DNA of 64,000 nt from Polaribacter litorisediminis (GTDB taxonomy: Bacteria > Bacteroidota > Bacteroidia > Flavobacteriales > Flavobacteriaceae), in contig NZ_CP082966.1 of the NCBI RefSeq assembly GCF_019968605.1, forward strand, positions 4,081,501 to 4,145,500, in the 5' to 3' direction. Positions 8,558-16,819 of this stretch are shown here, piece by piece; position 1 is the stretch's first letter; each line of letters starts with the position of its first letter. The translations under genes were made by a program, and so were the position numbers. The notes under the pieces were generated by a model. That model was not told where the DNA came from. It worked only from the letters and a program-made list of their open reading frames with translations, and did not search any database.

Positions 8558-8821
8558 TTTTTTTATTTTTTAATAATTAAACTTATACAGGTTTTTTTAT
8601 GATCCAAAACATAATGAATCGACACTAAAATAATTTGTAATAAACATAATCACAATCGTTAAAAATATTCATACAATCATGATTACATCTTCTTATTTTA
8701 TAAAAAATGTATATTCTACACTTTGCATATTACCATTAGAGAAGACTTCTTCACTATATAGCAATAATTCAAGTGAAATATAACTATGAGAATATAGATT
8801 TTTTACATTGATAAATAAAAC

Positions 8822-9064
8822 TTAAACTGGAGTTGCTGTTCCTGAACACAAAGGTCCAACACTAACTGTTGTGCTGCGCGTGTCACCAGTGCCATCAGAG
8901 GCAGCAACGCAATGATCTTTAGCAAAATCATTTGTAATACAAACTGTATCTCCACCCACTTGTGTAAGATCATTAGCGAATGCTTCTGAATTTAAAGGTA
9001 ATAAGCCCAGTGAAATAGATAGAAATAAAGCGTAACTTAAAAATAATTTAGATTTTTTTTTCAT
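8822..9064 (-). CDS. Secreted small peptide D (NVEALA-like), orphan
   Basis: 80 residues. The leader ends LNSEAFAND, again an E-A-x-A junction. The mature part has three cysteines and ends SGTATPV. Peptides C and D both carry a Gly-Thr/Cys pattern near the start of the mature part and an LCSGT/FCNGT motif near the C-terminus, so they may be a duplicated pair. No propeller follows; the next gene downstream is peptide C after 264 bp, and no strong terminator was seen between. An RND A remnant starts divergently 247 bp upstream. The odd cysteine number differs from the other peptides. Confidence 0.65.
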   Translation of the reverse strand: MKKKSKLFLSYALFLSISLGLLPLNSEAFANDLTQVGGDTVCITNDFAKDHCVAASDGTGDTRSTTVSVGPLCSGTATPV

Positions 9065-9311
9065 TTTAGAAATCTATCAAATAGATAAATTTTATTAATA
9101 GTGTAAAAGAATTCTAATACTTTTGTAAATTGTTTAATCGATTAATAATTCAAAAGAATAACTTTTTTTTCAAAAAAACCTTTCAAAAAAACTTAAAAAA
9201 CTTAAAAACCTTACATAAATTGATGAATTTCCTTTTTATTTCATATCATTTTTATTTTTTAATAAAAATTTAGATTTATAATCTATTTTTGAATTAATTT
9301 AAAAATTTAAT

Positions 9312-9524
9312 TTGAAGACAAGAAATTCATCCACTTTTAAAATTTTTATTACTTTCTTAATTTTGAGCTTTTTAGGGTTTTTATCACTTCCAAAATTATC
9401 AATTAGATTAAACCCAAGTGAGTCATTACCTTCCTTAAATATAAGTTATAATTGGGAAATTGCTTCAGCATATAATACAGAAAGGGAGGTAACAAATATT
9501 TTAGAAGGTGGTTTAGGAATTTAA
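9312..9524 (+). pseudogene. RND permease A 5' remnant (copy 3)
   Basis: 70 codons from a TTG start. The region STFKIFITFLILSFLGF is nearly identical to the intact RND A, and it continues through PKLSIRLNPSESLPSL and EREVTNILEGG. It stops after LEGGLGI exactly as in copy 2, with 48 bp identical. Beyond the stop the sequence switches to a repeat also found at 19702-19743. It lies divergent from peptide D and convergent with the peptide E operon. A short membrane peptide could be made but is probably non-functional. Confidence 0.85.
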
Positions 9525-9560
9525 AATATCACTCCGAACTTATTGGGGGCTAAAATAATT
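9518..9560. repeat. 43-bp repeat, copy 1 (partner at 19702-19743)
   Basis: Nearly identical to 19702-19743: two substitutions and one extra G within the core ACTCCGAACTTATTGGGG. It starts at the truncation point of RND A remnant copy 3. The second copy lies next to other gene debris. It may mark a recombination junction or be the common end of a lost gene. Confidence 0.7.
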
Positions 9561-9591
9561 TATTTACCAGAAACTTGAGCTACTTCAAATT

Positions 9592-10050
9592 TTATTCTAT
9601 TATTTCAAAGCGTGTTCTTAATAAATGGAATGTTTTTTTTCCATTAGTTTGAATTGTCGCTGTAACATCGCCTTTTCCTAATCTCTTATCCTCTGTAGAA
9701 ACATGCATGTTAAATGTAATAGAGTCTCCTGGTTTTATCAAATCTTTATTTGCATATATACCAGTACAATCACATGATTTTGAATAACCTATTAATTTAA
9801 CACTTTTCAAACCCTTATTAATCATAATAAAATTTTGTTTTATAGTATCGCCTTTTTTTACTTTTCCAAAATCAATTTTATTTTTTAAACCAATCAGAAC
9901 GCCACTATTATAATCGATAGAGTCACCTGAAGTAACAATCTTATCGAAGATAACAGATTTTTTTTGGGAATTTTCTATTTTATTACAATTATAACAAAAG
10001 ATTGTGAGCAATAAGATTGATAGATAATTGTATTTATTTGTTTTTCTCAT
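9592..10050 (-). CDS. DUF1573 lipoprotein
   Basis: 152 residues from the start at 10050, which gives a proper lipoprotein leader (MRKTNKYNYLS..., lipobox YNC). Longer in-frame starts would run through the end of the upstream gene. The C-terminal ~100 residues form a DUF1573 domain with SCDCTGIY in place of the usual SCGCT and a preceding LGK/FGKVKKGD segment. It overlaps the upstream regulatory-like gene by 17 bp, so they are translationally coupled. It is the fourth gene of the peptide E operon. Its lipid anchor contrasts with the helix-anchored DUF1573 proteins of operons A and F. Confidence 0.75.
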   Translation of the reverse strand: MRKTNKYNYLSILLLTIFCYNCNKIENSQKKSVIFDKIVTSGDSIDYNSGVLIGLKNKIDFGKVKKGDTIKQNFIMINKGLKSVKLIGYSKSCDCTGIYANKDLIKPGDSITFNMHVSTEDKRLGKGDVTATIQTNGKKTFHLLRTRFEIIE

Positions 10051-11359
10051 GTTCTTTTTTAAGTTTAAGGATTTTACTTTCTTCATTTGCATATTTAGAA
10101 ATAGTAGAAATATTTTGAGAAGCACCTTGTCTAAACAGTGTGTCAGCAAACTTCCCTCTAAATATTTCTTTTATTTCGTATCCTAAATTAGAAGTTAATA
10201 GTGACCTATTTTTCCAGTATTTAGCTTCATACTTATTATAAATTTCAGAATTGGAGAATAAAAATCGGTTACCAGTAATTATATTTTTGGGGTTATCTAA
10301 TTCTTTTGTATTTATTTCTTTGAATGAAAATAATCCCTTTCTCACAATTTTATTTTTATTTAATATGAAGCTTAAGTTAAAGCTGATACTTTTTGGATAT
10401 AGAGCTTCATTTACTTTTTGATATTCAGCAGTAAATACAGTTTTGATACCTTCCATTCGGTAATATGCTGTTATCTTTTTTAATATTAAATTTTCCTTAT
10501 TAATGATTAATTGACCTCTTATACTATAAAAGTTTCTTCCTTTTATTTTAGTCTTTTCCTTTTTTGAAGTGAAACTCAAAACATAATATTCCTGACCTTC
10601 TATGTTTATTGTTTTTTCGAAGGTAAAATTATAAAGATTTAAGTTTTTTGATAGTAAAGGGTGACTTTCTTCAAAAAAGTGATATGCTATTAAATCTTCA
10701 TAACATAGGTTAGTAATAGCATAATGACTATGCACTTCATCCTTTCTTAACTCATTAAAAGACAAACCGTCATACCTTATAAAATTTTCTACTGTACGCC
10801 TACTTTTATGTGGTATTAATATTGGGCTGTCCCAAACATTAGCATAACTATTTCCATACATCAATAAATCTCCATCTATTTCTAAATAGGCTGGCAACGT
10901 ATCATTAATAATAGTTACTTGTTTTAGATTTATTTTAGACCAGTAGGGCGTCTTTTTTACAACTTTTCTAAACTTCTTTTCAAATGTTTTATGAAGTTTT
11001 CTTTTGACTTCTTTTAAATTTTCTTTCTTTATACCAATTTCAATTTCATCTAATAGTATAGTTTTCTCTGTAAGTTTTATTATTTCCTTATTCAACTCAG
11101 AAATTAAAAATTCTTTATGAAAATAAGCAGAATGATAGAAACCAATCGTGTCATTTTCATTCGCAAAAAGCTTAAAGCTATATTGTCCTTTCTCGTTGGT
11201 GTATCCTACTTGATTATTATTTAAAAGTAAAATTACATCTGTGATAGGTTTATTAGTTTTTAATTCAAGTACCATCCCAGAAAACTTATACTCTTTTTTT
11301 TGTGAATAAACCGAAATCGATATAAACAATACAGTAAAAATTAATATTTTATTCTTCAT
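10034..11359 (-). CDS. Carboxypeptidase-regulatory-like domain protein, exported
   Basis: 441 residues with a signal peptide ending SVYSQ. Residues ~25-105 form a CarboxypepD_reg-like beta-sandwich (GMVLELKTNKPITDVIL..., NEKGQYSF), the module found at the N-terminus of TonB receptors and surface proteins. The remaining ~330 residues resemble the uncharacterised C-terminal part of DUF5686/carboxypeptidase-like proteins, with no membrane helix. It is inserted between the propeller and DUF1573 genes only in the peptide E operon, overlapping both, which makes this the most complex cassette. Substrate unknown. Confidence 0.6.
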   Translation of the reverse strand: MKNKILIFTVLFISISVYSQKKEYKFSGMVLELKTNKPITDVILLLNNNQVGYTNEKGQYSFKLFANENDTIGFYHSAYFHKEFLISELNKEIIKLTEKTILLDEIEIGIKKENLKEVKRKLHKTFEKKFRKVVKKTPYWSKINLKQVTIINDTLPAYLEIDGDLLMYGNSYANVWDSPILIPHKSRRTVENFIRYDGLSFNELRKDEVHSHYAITNLCYEDLIAYHFFEESHPLLSKNLNLYNFTFEKTINIEGQEYYVLSFTSKKEKTKIKGRNFYSIRGQLIINKENLILKKITAYYRMEGIKTVFTAEYQKVNEALYPKSISFNLSFILNKNKIVRKGLFSFKEINTKELDNPKNIITGNRFLFSNSEIYNKYEAKYWKNRSLLTSNLGYEIKEIFRGKFADTLFRQGASQNISTISKYANEESKILKLKKEHEKNK

Positions 11360-12539
11360 AAATAAAAGTTACTTTAAAAAGTTTTAAAATTTCCTCATCA
11401 TTTTCTTCTGGGTCTTTTACTGTCGCTATAAAACAACTGTTAACTTTTCCAATGATTTTAAATCCAATAGGAACTTTCAAGTCTGCAATTAAATTAAAGT
11501 CCTTATAAACTTGCAAGCCATCTGTTGTTGAATTGTTACCTTTAGTATAACTTCTAAAAATAAGATTTTCTTCAGAAATAAATTTTAAATCTTTATAATA
11601 CCCATATTTTCGAAGATCTGAAATTTCATTGTCTAATGCTTCTTCGTAAGTGTCTGTGAGTAAGTAATCAGTTTTCATATTCAATCCACTTTTACCAAAT
11701 TTCCCTATTGCTAGCTCTGTTTTTTTATCAATCACATAGATTACTGGGTCAGAGTGAAAACTTACATACAAGAAATTGTCATCTATCTCAAATGAGAAAT
11801 GATTAAAATTCGGAATATTTTTTTTCTCCAAAAATATTGGGGAACGCCTTCCAACTAACTTTTCAATTTTACCTGTTTTTTTATTTATAAGACCTATAAT
11901 TCTAGAATAATTATAGAAAAAATCACTATTAAAATACCCATTAAATTTAGGATGTGAAGCGTTCATTGCAATTGCTAGATAATTTTTATTCCAGTTTTTT
12001 AAAATTCCATCATAACCTGTTTCCAATTCATAAGCTTCTGCAATAAGGGGATTAGGATCTTTTAATACTTCTTCTCTACTTCTATTTATTTCAAAATCTA
12101 TTACATTTCTCTCAATTATAGTCCATCTATTATCAAAATAATAAATCGAAGATGTTGATGAACTCAAAACAGCAAAGTCTCCATTTTTTAATGGTACAAT
12201 ATCGTCAAGATCTGGAATTTCTTTCGGTCCATTCCCCTTACCTAAAAATGTATTACTTAACTCTCCATTTAAATCAAACTCAAATACATGATTAAAGTAT
12301 TTATCGGAAAAGTAAATAGCTTTATTGTGAACCCAGAAATCTCCAACAAAAGATGTTGGAATAGTATTGACTATATTTATGGTATCTATCTTTATATCAA
12401 TAATGCTATTTGTATTGTTACTACTTTCCATACTCTGAACATCATAATATTGTTGAGCGTTGGATTCTATATTTTCTTTATTCTTTGTACAAGAATAAAA
12501 TGTTAAGTATACGATAAAAAGTAATAATAATTTTTTCAT
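11349..12539 (-). CDS. Beta-propeller lipoprotein (6-bladed)
   Basis: 396 residues from 12539, chosen because it gives a leader MKKLLLLFIVYLTFYSC with a lipobox; the longer frame to 12584 adds a polar extension. The blade phrases FDLNGELSNTFLGKGNGPKE and VYVIDKKTELAIGKFGKSG are characteristic of Bacteroidetes 6-bladed propeller lipoproteins. It overlaps the next gene by 11 bp. It follows peptide E across a terminator. Its close context suggests the same role as the other four propellers in the array. Confidence 0.75.
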   Translation of the reverse strand: MKKLLLLFIVYLTFYSCTKNKENIESNAQQYYDVQSMESSNNTNSIIDIKIDTINIVNTIPTSFVGDFWVHNKAIYFSDKYFNHVFEFDLNGELSNTFLGKGNGPKEIPDLDDIVPLKNGDFAVLSSSTSSIYYFDNRWTIIERNVIDFEINRSREEVLKDPNPLIAEAYELETGYDGILKNWNKNYLAIAMNASHPKFNGYFNSDFFYNYSRIIGLINKKTGKIEKLVGRRSPIFLEKKNIPNFNHFSFEIDDNFLYVSFHSDPVIYVIDKKTELAIGKFGKSGLNMKTDYLLTDTYEEALDNEISDLRKYGYYKDLKFISEENLIFRSYTKGNNSTTDGLQVYKDFNLIADLKVPIGFKIIGKVNSCFIATVKDPEENDEEILKLFKVTFIYEE

Positions 12540-12660
12540 AAAATAAGTCATAAAATTTAAGGTACGAATCGCTTCATACCTCATAAGGATTTTAATTTAA
12601 TTCATACTAACTTATAAGTCCTTTTTTTTGTTAAGATTAAATTTCAGAGATCTAAAAATA

Positions 12661-12716
12661 AATAAAAAAAGAGCAATTGTTAAATGATATTTTTGAAGAT
12701 ACTTTTAAAATTGCTC
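12661..12716 (-). terminator. Terminator after peptide E
   Basis: On the minus strand GAGCAATT (12716-12709) pairs with AATTGCTC (12678-12671) around a 30-base loop and is followed at once by TTTTTTTATT. It lies between the frameshifted peptide E and the propeller gene. Confidence 0.6.
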
Positions 12717-12746
12717 ATGAAAGGTGTTAGTTAATTTGAAACTACT

Positions 12747-12982
12747 TTAATTAGTACAAGTAGCACTTCCTGGTAAACCTAAAGGCTCCAAATTATTTCC
12801 GCAAGGTTCTTGTCCACACATTTTTCTAAATGAAACAAATGCTGAGGATTCACAAGATTCAGACTTGCACACGCATTTCTTCGCTCCAATGACTTGAGCC
12901 TCTACTTGATTTGGCTGAAAACATAAAAGGCCTGTAAATAGTAAAGTGCAAACAATCGAGGTTTTAATAATTTTTTTTTCAT
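12747..12982 (-). pseudogene. Secreted Cys-rich peptide E, frameshifted in poly-A
   Basis: The ATG at 12982 is followed by nine A bases. In that frame translation stops after 26 codons. One additional A would give a 78-residue peptide of the family: hydrophobic leader TSIVCTLLFTGLLC, junction PNQVEAQ, then a mature part with six cysteines (KCVC, SC, MC, PC, TC). No ATG/GTG/TTG start exists in the good frame nearby. The gene heads a full operon and is divergent from the only intact RND A, so loss of function would be surprising. Slipped-strand phase variation, ribosomal slippage on the A-run or a sequencing error are the alternatives. Confidence 0.75.
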
Positions 12983-13251
12983 GATTTATTATAATTTTAA
13001 GTTAATAATTATTTTTTTATAAACATTCTTCTTTTTGCTAGCATTTTCTAGGAATAGCTAATTCCTTGTAATATAAATTTAAATTTAATTTATTAGTTTT
13101 AAGCTTTTGGATTGTAACATCCGCTGTTAAACCTTATACAAAGTAATGTTTTATCTATATAGTGTGCTTATTTAATTAGAACTTAGTTAGACTTATTATG
13201 TTATTTTGTAAATTCGTAATTATTGTTAATCTTATTCTTATATATAGTAAT

Positions 13252-16200
13252 TTGAGTTCAAAAAAAATCTCGTATTTTAAAATTTTTATTACTTTCTTAA
13301 TTTTAAGCTTTTTAGGTTTTATATTACTTCCTAAATTATCAGTTAGATTAAACCCAAGTGAGTCATTACCTTCTTTAAAAGTAAGTTTCAATTGGGTAAA
13401 TGCTTCAGCTTATACTACAGAAAGAGAAGTTACAAATATTTTAGAAGGTGGTTTTAGTGTTGTTAAAGGACTAACCCAAATTTATTCTAAGTCTTCCAAA
13501 GGAAATGGTAGTATAACTTTAGAGTTTAATAAATATACAAATATAGACTACGTTCGTTTCGAAATTGCGACTATTATTAGACAGCTTTCTAAAAAACTTC
13601 CAGAGAAAGTTAGTTATCCAATTATAAGTGTAAACAAACCCAATGACGAGAATGAGAGAGCCTTTTTATCTTTTAGCGTTAATGCAAAACAAAGTCCATT
13701 TGCAATTCAAGAAACGGTAAAAAATCAAATAGAGCCAATTATTGGTGCAATACAGGGCGTAGATAAAACTCAAGTATATGGTGCAACTCCTAAAGAATTT
13801 ATTATTAATTATAATTTTCAATTACTAAAACAACTGTCTATAAATAAGCAAGACATTATTACTACTTTACAACAACAATTTACTAAAGAAAGTTTAGGGT
13901 CTATTTTCTACAAAAAAGAATATATTACTTTATCTATTAACACAAATAATGAATTAAACTGGCATATTCCTATAAAAAAGGTAGAAGAAAGAATTATTTA
14001 TTTAGATGATATTGCAAAAATTTTAGAGCAAGAACAAGAAACACAAAGTTATTATAGAGTAAATGGTAAAAATGCTATAACGTTATCTATTTACGCTACT
14101 AAAAATGCAAATACAATTGTGTTGGCAAAAAGGATAAGTGAAAAACTGCAAGAAATACAAAGTTTATTACCAAATGGATATTCAATTATTGAAACCTATA
14201 ACGCAACTGAATATTTAGAAACAGAATTAAATAAAATTTATGAAAGATCTTCTTATACGGTTCTAATTTTACTTCTATTCATACTACTTACAAGTAAGAG
14301 TTTTAAATATTTATTAATTACTATAATTAGTTTGGTGGCTAATTTAGGCATTGCCTTTTTACTGTATTATTTATTTAAAGTAGAAATTCAATTATATTCT
14401 TTAGCAGGAATAACTATTTCTCTTGGACTAATTATAGACAATAGTATTGTGATGATTGATCATATTAAAAAACAAGGAAATAGAAATGTATTTGTACCAA
14501 TTTTAGCATCTACTTTAACAACTGTAGGTGCTCTTTCAATTATTTATTTTTTAGATGATGCTTATAAGGTAAATCTTATTGATTTTGCACTTGTTATTAT
14601 TATTAACTTGAGTGTTTCGCTTTTTGTTGCCTTGTTTTTAATACCTGCTTTATTAGAAAAAATTCCTTTAAAACCTACAATCTCTAATAAATGGCAATTA
14701 AAAATTGAAGAAAAGTTTTATACTTTATATCAAAAGCTCTTAAAAGTACTATTAAGATTAAAAAAAACAGCTCTTATTTTTATTATTCTAATATTTGGAA
14801 TTCCTTTTTTTATGTTGCCTCAAAAAATAGAAACGAATACTACATTCTTTGAAAAAGCATACAATAATACGTTAGGGAATGAATGGTATAGAGAGAATAT
14901 TCGACCACATTTAGACAGATATTTAGGAGGAAGTTTTCGTCTTTTTAATTATTATGTTTTTGAAAACTCATATTACAATAGAAATGAAGAAACAAAACTA
15001 TATGTATCTGCTTCTATGGAAAAAGGAGCTACTGTGCATCAAATGAATGAAGCATATTTATCCATTGAAAACTACTTGCAACAATTTATAGAGATTAAAC
15101 AATATACAAGTACTATTTATAGTGGAGATAATGCTAGAATGGAAATTACTTTTAAAGATGCCTTTAAAGAATCTTCTTTTCCTTTTATATTAAAAGCGCG
15201 ATTGGTAAGAAAAGTTTTAGATCTTGGTGGTATCGACTGGAATGTATATGGTGTAGGTAATGGATTTAGTTCAGGTGGAGGTAGTAATGACCCTGTTAAT
15301 TTCACAGTTAAAGCAAAAGGTTATAATTATGATGATCTAAATAGTTGGGCAGATACTTTAAAAACAGCTTTAGAAAAACACCCAAGAATTCAAAAAGTTC
15401 TGGTAAAAGAAAATTCTTATTGGTCTAAAAAACCTTCATATGAATATCTTTTTAGCTTAGACAAAGAGCAAATAGCGTTAAGAAATAGTAACCCTTCAAA
15501 AATCTTTAATGAATTAAAATCTTTAACACTTTCTAAACAGTCTGATATTTCTATAAATATTAAAGGAAAATATATGCCAATTCGATTAGAATCTGATAAT
15601 TCTAAAACTTTTGATTTATGGGCAATAAAAAATACGCCCTTAGATAGCTTGCATACTCCTATTGTTTTAAAAAATATAGCAGTTACATCCAAAGAAAGAG
15701 AAGAAGAAAGTATTTATAAAGAAAATCAAGAATATATTAGATTGGTTCAATTTCAATATACAGGTTCTGCTAAGTTTGGAGCAAAGTTTTTAAAAACAAC
15801 GTTAGAAGAACTAAAATTAAAATTGCCCTTAGGATATCAATTTGAAAGTTCTCAAAATAACTGGTTTTTAAACGATGATAAAAATAATAACTATACTTTT
15901 TTATTGTTGCTGGTTTTAGTAATTATTTATTTTATATGTGCCATTTTATTTGAGAGCCTAAAACAACCTTTTATCATTTTAAGCGTAATACCTATATCAT
16001 TTATTGGAGTATTCTTAACTTTTTATCTCTTTGATTTTAATTTTGATCAAGGTGGATTGGCTAGTTTTGTTTTATTAAGTGGAATAACTGTAAACGCATC
16101 TATTTTTATAATTAATGGTTTTAATAAACTAAGAAAACAAAAGCCAAATGAAAATTATCTAAACTTATATATTGAGGCTTTTAAACAAAAAATATTTCCA

Positions 16201-16374
16201 ATTACACTTACTATTATCTCAACAATTCTAGGCTTTATTCCATTTGTAAAAGATGGTCAAAATGAGGTATTTTGGTTTGCTTTAGGAGCAGGAACTATTG
16301 GAGGGCTAGTTTTTTCTATTATAGGTATTTTGTTTTATCTGCCTTTGTTTACTTTGAAAAAAGAAAGTTTGTAG
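13252..16374 (+). CDS. RND family permease A (HAE1-like), intact
   Basis: About 1,040 residues from a TTG at 13252, chosen because it aligns with the starts of three truncated copies; an upstream ATG at 13198 would add 18 hydrophobic residues ahead of the first helix. The RND layout is complete: helix 1, a periplasmic porter domain, helices 2-6 (about 330-480), a second periplasmic domain and helices 8-12 (about 880-1035). Helix 4 reads GLIIDNSIVMID, with a single Asp where many HAE1 pumps have DD. It is the sole complete RND in the array and may serve all peptides, with the MFP at 5523. It begins 269 bp from the divergent peptide E. Confidence 0.9.
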   Translation: MSSKKISYFKIFITFLILSFLGFILLPKLSVRLNPSESLPSLKVSFNWVNASAYTTEREVTNILEGGFSVVKGLTQIYSKSSKGNGSITLEFNKYTNIDYVRFEIATIIRQLSKKLPEKVSYPIISVNKPNDENERAFLSFSVNAKQSPFAIQETVKNQIEPIIGAIQGVDKTQVYGATPKEFIINYNFQLLKQLSINKQDIITTLQQQFTKESLGSIFYKKEYITLSINTNNELNWHIPIKKVEERIIYLDDIAKILEQEQETQSYYRVNGKNAITLSIYATKNANTIVLAKRISEKLQEIQSLLPNGYSIIETYNATEYLETELNKIYERSSYTVLILLLFILLTSKSFKYLLITIISLVANLGIAFLLYYLFKVEIQLYSLAGITISLGLIIDNSIVMIDHIKKQGNRNVFVPILASTLTTVGALSIIYFLDDAYKVNLIDFALVIIINLSVSLFVALFLIPALLEKIPLKPTISNKWQLKIEEKFYTLYQKLLKVLLRLKKTALIFIILIFGIPFFMLPQKIETNTTFFEKAYNNTLGNEWYRENIRPHLDRYLGGSFRLFNYYVFENSYYNRNEETKLYVSASMEKGATVHQMNEAYLSIENYLQQFIEIKQYTSTIYSGDNARMEITFKDAFKESSFPFILKARLVRKVLDLGGIDWNVYGVGNGFSSGGGSNDPVNFTVKAKGYNYDDLNSWADTLKTALEKHPRIQKVLVKENSYWSKKPSYEYLFSLDKEQIALRNSNPSKIFNELKSLTLSKQSDISINIKGKYMPIRLESDNSKTFDLWAIKNTPLDSLHTPIVLKNIAVTSKEREEESIYKENQEYIRLVQFQYTGSAKFGAKFLKTTLEELKLKLPLGYQFESSQNNWFLNDDKNNNYTFLLLLVLVIIYFICAILFESLKQPFIILSVIPISFIGVFLTFYLFDFNFDQGGLASFVLLSGITVNASIFIINGFNKLRKQKPNENYLNLYIEAFKQKIFPITLTIISTILGFIPFVKDGQNEVFWFALGAGTIGGLVFSIIGILFYLPLFTLKKESL

Positions 16375-16527
16375 AATACTTATTTTTTTAAAATGAACAT
16401 TACGATTAGTAAGGTTTTATTGTTTCATTTAAATTTTTATAGTTTATTTCATCTATACTAAATTAAATTTATAAAATTGTTTGTTTAATCTGTTCTGCGG
16501 TAATTGCAGAATGTAAATTTATTTATT

Positions 16528-16758
16528 ATGAAAAAATTTAAAAAGAATTTTTTTAGTCTTAGTTTGATGTTTTCGATGATTCTAGGAGTATGTATTAGTT
16601 TAATACCTAATGAGGCTGAAGCTTTAGTTGTTTTAGGAAAAACAAAATGTTATCAGCAAGTAACTTCTGGGGCTCCAGGAGATGTTGCAAATTTCTGTTC
16701 AGGTAGTGTATGCAAAGAAAAAGATGGGGTAGGCAGTAACTGGAATAATTGTGGGTAA
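16528..16758 (+). CDS. Secreted Cys-containing small peptide F (NVEALA-like)
   Basis: 76 residues from the ATG at 16528, which gives the leader MKKFKKNFFS; an upstream ATG at 16504 would add eight residues. The junction is IPNEAEA, then a mature part with four cysteines (KC, FC, VC, NC) ending NNCG. The leader is strikingly like that of peptide A, 14.5 kb away, while the mature parts share nothing obvious. It is the only plus-strand peptide in the array and lies 153 bp after RND A, so it is codirectional with it. Propeller and DUF1573 follow. Confidence 0.75.
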   Translation: MKKFKKNFFSLSLMFSMILGVCISLIPNEAEALVVLGKTKCYQQVTSGAPGDVANFCSGSVCKEKDGVGSNWNNCG

Positions 16759-16769
16759 TACAATCATCT

Positions 16770-16808
16770 TCTCCTGTCTTTCGTAAAAAAAACACAGGAG
16801 AATATTTT
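16770..16808 (+). terminator. Terminator after peptide F
   Basis: TCTCCTGT (16770-16777) and ACAGGAGA (16794-16801) form a perfect 8-bp stem with a 16-base loop, followed by ATATTTTTT. It lies 11 bp after the peptide F stop and 11 bp before the propeller start, so read-through is needed for propeller expression. Confidence 0.7.
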
Positions 16809-16819
16809 TTAAATATTTT

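Noticed and set aside
13050..13066. Short dyad AGGAAT/ATTCCT, and ATCTAT/ATAGAT at 9072-9086, as common operators of the peptide genes
   Set aside because: The dyads in the four divergent gaps differ in sequence and distance, so no shared operator is supported.
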